Source: Bacilli bacterium
GTDB taxonomy: Bacteria; Bacillota_I; Bacilli_A; Haloplasmatales; Haloplasmataceae
DNA: 10,664 nucleotides
NCBI GenBank assembly: GCA_012513195.1
Contig: JAAZCR010000001.1
Span: 1-10,664, forward strand
Direction of reading: 5' to 3'
Part shown: in pieces, positions 6,162-10,664 of the stretch
Numbering within the stretch: the stretch's first letter is position 1
How the letters are laid out: every line of letters starts with the position of its first letter
The notes under the pieces: model-generated
Seen by the model: only the letters and a program-made list of their open reading frames with translations
Told to the model about the DNA's origin: nothing
Databases searched by the model: none
Translations under genes and position numbers: made by a program

Positions 6162-8228
6162 ATGAAATACATAAGTGTCGCAATTGATGGACCAGCTGGA
6201 GCCGGTAAAAGTACCATCGCCAAAAAATTAGCGAAAAAACTAAATTATATATATGTCGATACAGGTGCGATGTATCGAGCTATTACTTATAAAGCTTTAA
6301 AACTTAATATAGATTTAAATAACGAAGAAGAATATACCTTTTTAGATGAGACAAAACTCGAACTAACCACTGATGATAAGGTTTATATAGATGGTGAAGA
6401 TGTCACCCAAGAAATAAGATCACGGGAAGTATCAAATAATGTTTCAATTGTGTCATCATTAAAAATCGTGCGTGATAAATTAGTGGCCATGCAACGGAAA
6501 ATTGCGGAAAATGCCAACGTCATCATGGATGGTCGCGACATTGGCACGAATGTTTTAAAGGACGCAACATTTAAATTTTTTATTACCGCATCAGTTGAAG
6601 AACGGGCAAGAAGAAGATATTTAGAAATCAAAGATAAAAATCAAGAGGTTAGTTTAGAAGAAATTAAAGCAGAAATAATGCAACGCGACTACCTTGATAC
6701 TAATCGCACCTTAAATCCATTAGTGAAAGCACCTGATGCTTATGAAATCGATACATCTTTTCTTACTGTGGATGAGGTAGTGGATAAACTAATAGATATA
6801 ATTTTAGGGAAGGTGTCTAGTATGAGCGAAAAAGATTTATATGAAATTCGAAATTTTCATGAAGGACAAGTAGTAAATGGTAAAGTTGTCCAAGTAACTG
6901 ATAATGAAGTATTAGTTGATTTTAACTACATGACAGAAGGAAAGATTTATTTAAATCAATTAACATTAAATCCTGATGTTCAATCATGTAAAGAATTATA
7001 TAAGGTGGGAGATCGGATTAAGGCGGTCATTAAGAAGATTGATGATGAAGTAGCTTTATTATCCCGTCTTGATCTTGAAAGAGAGGAAGCCTTACGTAAA
7101 TTAGAACGGAATTATCAGTTTAAACATACCATTAATGGTAAAGTAACAGATATTAAGGATAAGGTGGTTATCGTTAATATCTACGGTATTGATTGTATCA
7201 TGCCAAAAAATGAAGTTGATGTTGACGCTAATTTTGATGTTAATAGTCTCCTTAACCAAAATATTAAAGTACGCGTCATTAAATTTGAAAATAAAAGAGT
7301 TGTCGTTTCAAGGCGCGCAATTATCGCAGCGGAATTATTTAAAGAAAAACTTCGCAATTATAAACGGATTAAACTTGATGCGGTATATGAAGGTAAAGTA
7401 GTGCGCGTTGAACATTATGGATTACTAGTAGTAGCCAATAATTATCAAGGCTTAGTACCTTTAAAAGAAATCTCCCATTTACCTTTTAATGATATATCCG
7501 AGTTATATAAAATTGGCGATAAGGTAAATGTTAAAGTCATTGAAAAAGATGATGAAAAACTACAAGTGTTATTTTCAATTAAGGCCTTACTTCCTAAACC
7601 TTGGGAAGTTGTCGCTCAAAATATTAAGGAAGGCGATGTTATTGAAGGTACAATAGTAAGAATCACTGATTTTGGTGCCTTTGTAAACATCTATCCACAA
7701 GTAGACGGTTTGTTACATAAAAATGATTACTCATATAATCCCAATGTTAATATGTTTGACCATATTGAAGTTGGACAAAAGATTACAGTTAAAGTTATTA
7801 AGATTGATGCGAATAAAGAAAAACTATCATTATCTGTAAAAGCGTTAAAACCCAATCCTTGGATTACTAGTGGATTAAAACAAGGTAAAGTTGTAGACGT
7901 CACTGTTAAAGGCTTTGTCAATGGTGATGCTATTGTTGAATATGTTGAAGATGTGGAAGGAATTCTACCTAAAAATCAAGTTTCTAGTGAGAAACGTGTA
8001 ACGAAAGCTGAAGATGTTCTAACAGTTGGACAAGTTATTACCGTAAAAGTAACGGAATTTGATCCTGAAGAACGAAAACTAGTTGTAAGTATCAGAAGAG
8101 TTAAAGAAGATGCCGAACGCGAAGAATTCTTGAAATATATGCGTGAACAAGAAAAAGTTAAGAATGATACTATAGGAGATTTGTTTGGGGATAAGTTAAA
8201 AGAACTTTTAGGTAACAAAAAAGAATAG
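6162..8228 (+). CDS. Cytidylate kinase fused to ribosomal protein S1 (five S1 repeats)
   Basis: Two proteins in one 688-residue frame. Residues 1 to about 218 are cytidylate kinase, which phosphorylates CMP and dCMP for CTP and DNA synthesis: P-loop GPAGAGKST (10-18), DTGAMYRA (33-40), DGRDIGT (123-129) and the Arg-rich lid near 146-153. Residues 221-688 are an S1-type RNA-binding protein with OB-fold repeats at about 234-302, 320-385, 404-474, 489-560 and 574-646; the fourth has the classical ITDFGAFV. It would help mRNA bind the 30S subunit or act as a related RNA-binding factor. In Bacilli these are adjacent separate genes (cmk and ypfD). Here no stop separates them, but Met221 (6822) has its own Shine-Dalgarno, so a free S1 protein of 468 residues may also be made. 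Start ATG 6162 has GGAGG just upstream, joined to the previous stop. CMK function is secure; the exact role of the S1 half is less so. Confidence 0.93.
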   Translation: MKYISVAIDGPAGAGKSTIAKKLAKKLNYIYVDTGAMYRAITYKALKLNIDLNNEEEYTFLDETKLELTTDDKVYIDGEDVTQEIRSREVSNNVSIVSSLKIVRDKLVAMQRKIAENANVIMDGRDIGTNVLKDATFKFFITASVEERARRRYLEIKDKNQEVSLEEIKAEIMQRDYLDTNRTLNPLVKAPDAYEIDTSFLTVDEVVDKLIDIILGKVSSMSEKDLYEIRNFHEGQVVNGKVVQVTDNEVLVDFNYMTEGKIYLNQLTLNPDVQSCKELYKVGDRIKAVIKKIDDEVALLSRLDLEREEALRKLERNYQFKHTINGKVTDIKDKVVIVNIYGIDCIMPKNEVDVDANFDVNSLLNQNIKVRVIKFENKRVVVSRRAIIAAELFKEKLRNYKRIKLDAVYEGKVVRVEHYGLLVVANNYQGLVPLKEISHLPFNDISELYKIGDKVNVKVIEKDDEKLQVLFSIKALLPKPWEVVAQNIKEGDVIEGTIVRITDFGAFVNIYPQVDGLLHKNDYSYNPNVNMFDHIEVGQKITVKVIKIDANKEKLSLSVKALKPNPWITSGLKQGKVVDVTVKGFVNGDAIVEYVEDVEGILPKNQVSSEKRVTKAEDVLTVGQVITVKVTEFDPEERKLVVSIRRVKEDAEREEFLKYMREQEKVKNDTIGDLFGDKLKELLGNKKE
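6807..6824 (+). promoter_or_regulatory. Internal ribosome binding site and ATG at the cmk/S1 junction
   Basis: GGGAAGGTG (6807-6815) is followed after six bases by ATG (6822-6824), in frame with the fusion and exactly where the kinase domain ends and the S1 part begins (MSEKDLYEI). The spacing and sequence are as good as at the other starts in this operon. It may be a remnant of separate genes or a working start. Confidence 0.6.
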
Positions 8229-8237
8229 GTGATTAGT

Positions 8238-9545
8238 ATGTTACCAGTTGTAGCGATTGTTGGACGTCCCAATTGTGGGAAGTCCACTATTTTTAATCGG
8301 ATAGTTGGCCAAAGGATCTCCATTGTGGAAGATACCCCTGGTGTGACACGTGACCGTATTTATGCGAAAGCAGAATGGTTAGGTCGCAGTTTTCACATCA
8401 TTGATACGGGGGGTATTGAAGTAAGCGATGAACCATTAGTTGATCAAATTAAATATCAAGCGGAAATCGCGATTGATGAAGCGGATGTAGTTATCTTCGT
8501 TTGCGATGGGCGTGAAGGTGTAACACCTGATGATGAGTATGTGGCAGAACTTTTATATCGTGCACAAAAGAAAGTGGTCGTAGCGGTTAATAAAGTTGAT
8601 GATGTGAAATTTAAAGAAAATGTATACGAGTTTTATCGTTTAGGTTTTGAAGATGTGGTGGGTATATCATCGCTCCATGGTATTGGTTTTGGTGATATGC
8701 TCGATAAAGTCATCGCTTTTTTACCGAAAAAAACTGATACCGAATATGCTGAAGATACAATTAAATTCTGTTTCATTGGTAGACCTAATGTAGGAAAATC
8801 ATCACTCACTAATGCGATATTAGGAGAGGAAAGAGTAATCGTTAGTGATATCGCTGGCACAACACGAGATGCCATCGATTCTCCTTTTACTCGCGATGGT
8901 CAAAAATATGTAGTGATTGATACAGCGGGGCTACGAAAACGGGGTAAAATCTACGAGTCAACCGAAAAATATAGCGTTCTTCGCGCTATGAGTGCCATTG
9001 AACGAAGCGATATCTGTGTAGTTGTTATTGATGCTACCGAAGGAATTATCGAGTACGATAAGCGCATTGCTGGGTATGCGCATAATGCCTATAAAGGTGT
9101 CATCATCTGTGTTAATAAGTGGGATGCGATTAAAAAAGAAACAAAGACAATGAATGAGTGGATAAAAGATATTCGCAGTGAGTTTCAATTTCTTGATTAT
9201 GCTCCAATTGTTTTCGTGAGTGCGAAAGAAAAGAAACGTATCCATACCTTGTTTGACGCCATCAAACAGGTATCAGTCAATTATGAACGTCGCATTGCCA
9301 CAAATGTCTTAAATGATGTCATCTTAGATGCAGTAAGTCTTAACCCCGCACCAACCTATAATGGTGGTAAACTCAAAGTTTATTATGTAACACAAGTAGG
9401 AGTAAAACCGCCAACATTTGTGTTATTTGTGAATAATCCTGATTTTATGCATTTCTCTTACGAACGTTTCATTGATAATAAAATTCGCGAATACTTTGAC
9501 TTTACAGGTACACCCATAAAGATCATCGCTAAAATACGCGAATAG
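8238..9545 (+). CDS. der: Ribosome biogenesis GTPase Der (EngA)
   Basis: Essential GTPase with two tandem G domains and a C-terminal KH-like domain, needed for late assembly of the 50S ribosomal subunit. The first G domain shows GRPNCGKS (9-16), DTPGVTRD (32-39), DTGG (56-59) and NKVD (118-121). The second shows GRPNVGKS (181-188), DIAGTTRD (204-211), DTAG (228-231), NKWD (293-296) and SAK (328-330). The KH-like domain (about 350-435) ends with [16 protein letters not shown] and GTPIKII. The 435-residue length is typical. Start ATG 8238 is preferred: AGGTGAT (8227-8233) sits just before it, and the alternative GTG at 8229 is part of that site. The stop of the cmk/S1 gene overlaps the same site, so translation is probably coupled. 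All nucleotide-binding motifs look intact. Confidence 0.97.
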   Translation: MLPVVAIVGRPNCGKSTIFNRIVGQRISIVEDTPGVTRDRIYAKAEWLGRSFHIIDTGGIEVSDEPLVDQIKYQAEIAIDEADVVIFVCDGREGVTPDDEYVAELLYRAQKKVVVAVNKVDDVKFKENVYEFYRLGFEDVVGISSLHGIGFGDMLDKVIAFLPKKTDTEYAEDTIKFCFIGRPNVGKSSLTNAILGEERVIVSDIAGTTRDAIDSPFTRDGQKYVVIDTAGLRKRGKIYESTEKYSVLRAMSAIERSDICVVVIDATEGIIEYDKRIAGYAHNAYKGVIICVNKWDAIKKETKTMNEWIKDIRSEFQFLDYAPIVFVSAKEKKRIHTLFDAIKQVSVNYERRIATNVLNDVILDAVSLNPAPTYNGGKLKVYYVTQVGVKPPTFVLFVNNPDFMHFSYERFIDNKIREYFDFTGTPIKIIAKIRE

Positions 9546-9555
9546 GAGGATTTTC

Positions 9556-10557
9556 ATGAGTGTTGTTACAATCATTGGGGCTGGTAGTTGGGGTAGTGGG
9601 CTAGCACTCTTATTATCTGATAATAATCATGAAGTAAGATTATATGATGTTGATAAAACCGTCATCGATGAAATAAATGAACATCACACAAATAAAAAAT
9701 ATTTACCTGAAGGTAAGTTGCCAGAAAAGGTTAAAGGCTTTAATAATCTCGAAGACGCATTAAGCAACACAGAAATTGTTGTTACAGTAGTTCCTACAAA
9801 GGTTATTCGCAATGCCCTTAAGGCAGTTAATCAAGCACTTAAACATCCTGTGATTTTCGTGAATGCGAGTAAAGGGATTGAACCACAAACCTTTAAACGG
9901 GTATCCGAAATTGCTTATGAAGAGATTGATAAGGATAAGATCATTGGATTTGTAGTGTTGACAGGTCCAAGTCATGCTGAAGAAGTAATCCAAAGGCAAT
10001 TAACGACCGTTACATGTGCTAGCGATAATATCGAACTAGCAGAATACTGTCAAAAGATTTTTAATAATGATGAATACTTCCGCGTTTATACTCTCAATGA
10101 CCTTATTGGAGCGGAATTAGGTGGCGCAATTAAAAACGTAATAGCGCTAGCAGCAGGTATTCTTACAGGGTTAGGATATGGTGATAATGCCAAAGCTGCC
10201 CTCATTACTAGGGGGCTTGCGGAAATGCGTAGACTCGCTGTTAAAGTTGGTGCTAAAGAAGAGACCTTATTTGGTTTAACTGGTCTAGGTGACTTAATCG
10301 TTACCGCCACTAGTTTACATAGCCGCAATTATCAAGCGGGTTTAAAGATTGGTAGTGGTAAGAATCTCCAGGAAACCCTTGCAAGCATTCCGATGGTTGT
10401 TGAAGGGGTAAGAAGTTGTGAAGCTTGTTACTATTATGCAAAGCAATTAGATGTTGATATGCCAATTACTTTTGCGGTTTATGATGTAATCTTTAATAAA
10501 CGCGAACCACGTGATGTTATTAAGAAACTCATGCAAAGAGATTTAAAACATGAATAA
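9556..10557 (+). CDS. gpsA: Glycerol-3-phosphate dehydrogenase [NAD(P)+], GpsA
   Basis: Soluble enzyme that reduces dihydroxyacetone phosphate to sn-glycerol-3-phosphate, the backbone precursor of membrane phospholipids. The N-terminal Rossmann domain begins with the dinucleotide-binding loop GAGSWGSG (8-15). SKGIE (105-109), GPSHAEEV (137-144) and ELGGAIKNVIALAAG (187-201) follow, with Lys193 the expected catalytic lysine. The C-terminal helical domain carries YGDNAKAALITRG (208-220), GLGDL (243-247), HSRNYQAG (255-262) and VVEGVR (281-286). At 333 residues the length is usual. The start ATG 9556 has GGAGG (9545-9549) in place; the der stop TAG runs into it, 10 bases before the ATG. It is the last gene of the operon and is followed 7 bases later by a terminator hairpin. 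Confidence 0.97.
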   Translation: MSVVTIIGAGSWGSGLALLLSDNNHEVRLYDVDKTVIDEINEHHTNKKYLPEGKLPEKVKGFNNLEDALSNTEIVVTVVPTKVIRNALKAVNQALKHPVIFVNASKGIEPQTFKRVSEIAYEEIDKDKIIGFVVLTGPSHAEEVIQRQLTTVTCASDNIELAEYCQKIFNNDEYFRVYTLNDLIGAELGGAIKNVIALAAGILTGLGYGDNAKAALITRGLAEMRRLAVKVGAKEETLFGLTGLGDLIVTATSLHSRNYQAGLKIGSGKNLQETLASIPMVVEGVRSCEACYYYAKQLDVDMPITFAVYDVIFNKREPRDVIKKLMQRDLKHE

Positions 10558-10564
10558 AGCACAT

Positions 10565-10617
10565 AACCTCCCGTAGTTTCATATACTTAATTAGAGACGA
10601 AAGGGAGGTTTTATTTT
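10565..10617 (+). terminator. Terminator hairpin of the operon; right arm is the next gene's ribosome binding site
   Basis: AACCTCCC (10565-10572) pairs perfectly with GGGAGGTT (10603-10610). An inner stem GTTTC (10576-10580) with GAGAC (10594-10598, one G-U pair) extends it above a small internal loop, with a 13-base end loop. TTTTATTTTG follows. This fits an intrinsic terminator for gpsA. The right arm GGGAGG is also placed seven bases before a TTG start at 10616. Confidence 0.75.
10582..10587 (+). promoter_or_regulatory. Possible -10 box for the gene at 10616, in the hairpin loop
   Basis: TATACT (10582-10587) lies in the hairpin loop. Transcription from it would begin near 10594, after the left arm, leaving a leader of about 22 bases with the ribosome binding site unpaired. 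No good -35 is visible at the right distance (GCACAT), so this is tentative. Confidence 0.3.
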
Positions 10618-10664
10618 GTTCAAGAATATCTTTGATGAAATCAACAAGAAGTTCAATATCGACA
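10616..10664 (+). CDS. Start of an unidentified gene (3' end outside window)
   Basis: An open frame begins with TTG 10616, seven bases after GGGAGG (10603-10608), and stays open for 16 codons to the window edge (MFKNIFDEINKKFNID). The fragment is short and amphipathic, with no signal peptide and no recognisable motif. In Bacillus subtilis the gene after gpsA is spoIVA, but these residues do not clearly match its beginning, so I leave it unnamed. The good binding site and spacing support a real gene; the hairpin over that site is discussed in the findings. Confidence 0.6.
   Translation, partial: MFKNIFDEINKKFNID

Noticed and set aside
8229..8237. GTG 8229 as the start of der
   Set aside because: The GTG is part of the Shine-Dalgarno AGGTGAT. 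The ATG at 8238 gives the usual Der N-terminus and length.
10616..10664. Calling the last partial gene spoIVA from the Bacillus gene order
   Set aside because: The 16 visible residues do not convincingly match the SpoIVA N-terminus, and the lineage may not sporulate.

Overview
The window is AT-rich bacterial DNA with strong Shine-Dalgarno sites, a Gram-positive type lipoprotein, short intergenic gaps and ATG, GTG and TTG starts. TGA is used as a stop (end of metI), so the code is standard and not the Mycoplasma code. The run cmk/S1 - der - gpsA is the gene order known from Bacilli. This points to a low-GC member of the Bacillota or a related standard-code lineage (Acholeplasma-, Haloplasma- or Izemoplasma-like). 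The exact taxon cannot be fixed from the sequence alone.

Left part (1-2331, plus strand): the 3' end of a methionine ABC transporter operon (metI permease, cut by the window edge, then the metQ lipoprotein), followed by a 16S/23S rRNA pseudouridine synthase of the RluB/RsuA family. The rluB terminator lies inside the 3' coding end of the next, convergent gene.

Middle part (2318-5179, minus strand): a small permuted NlpC/P60-like papain-fold protein with its own near-consensus promoter, and hppA, a K+-dependent membrane pyrophosphatase (probably Na+-pumping) with its own promoter and terminator. A divergent intergenic region of about 215 bases (5180-5394) holds the hppA promoter and the promoter candidates of the rightward operon.

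Right part (5395-10557, plus strand): a tightly packed operon of four genes: an unrecognised Glu-rich protein with one C-terminal membrane anchor, a cytidylate kinase fused in frame to a five-repeat ribosomal protein S1, the double GTPase Der (50S assembly), and glycerol-3-phosphate dehydrogenase GpsA (phospholipid precursor). It couples CTP supply, translation, ribosome assembly and lipid synthesis. A hairpin terminator follows gpsA; its right arm is also the Shine-Dalgarno of a further gene that starts at 10616 and runs off the window.

Most of the window is housekeeping. The points most worth a second look are an internal ribosome binding site and ATG exactly at the cmk/S1 junction, the unknown tail-anchored protein at the head of the operon, and the two places where a terminator overlaps another gene's translation signals or coding sequence. 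I see no IS element, CRISPR array, tRNA or rRNA, and no riboswitch that I can recognise.
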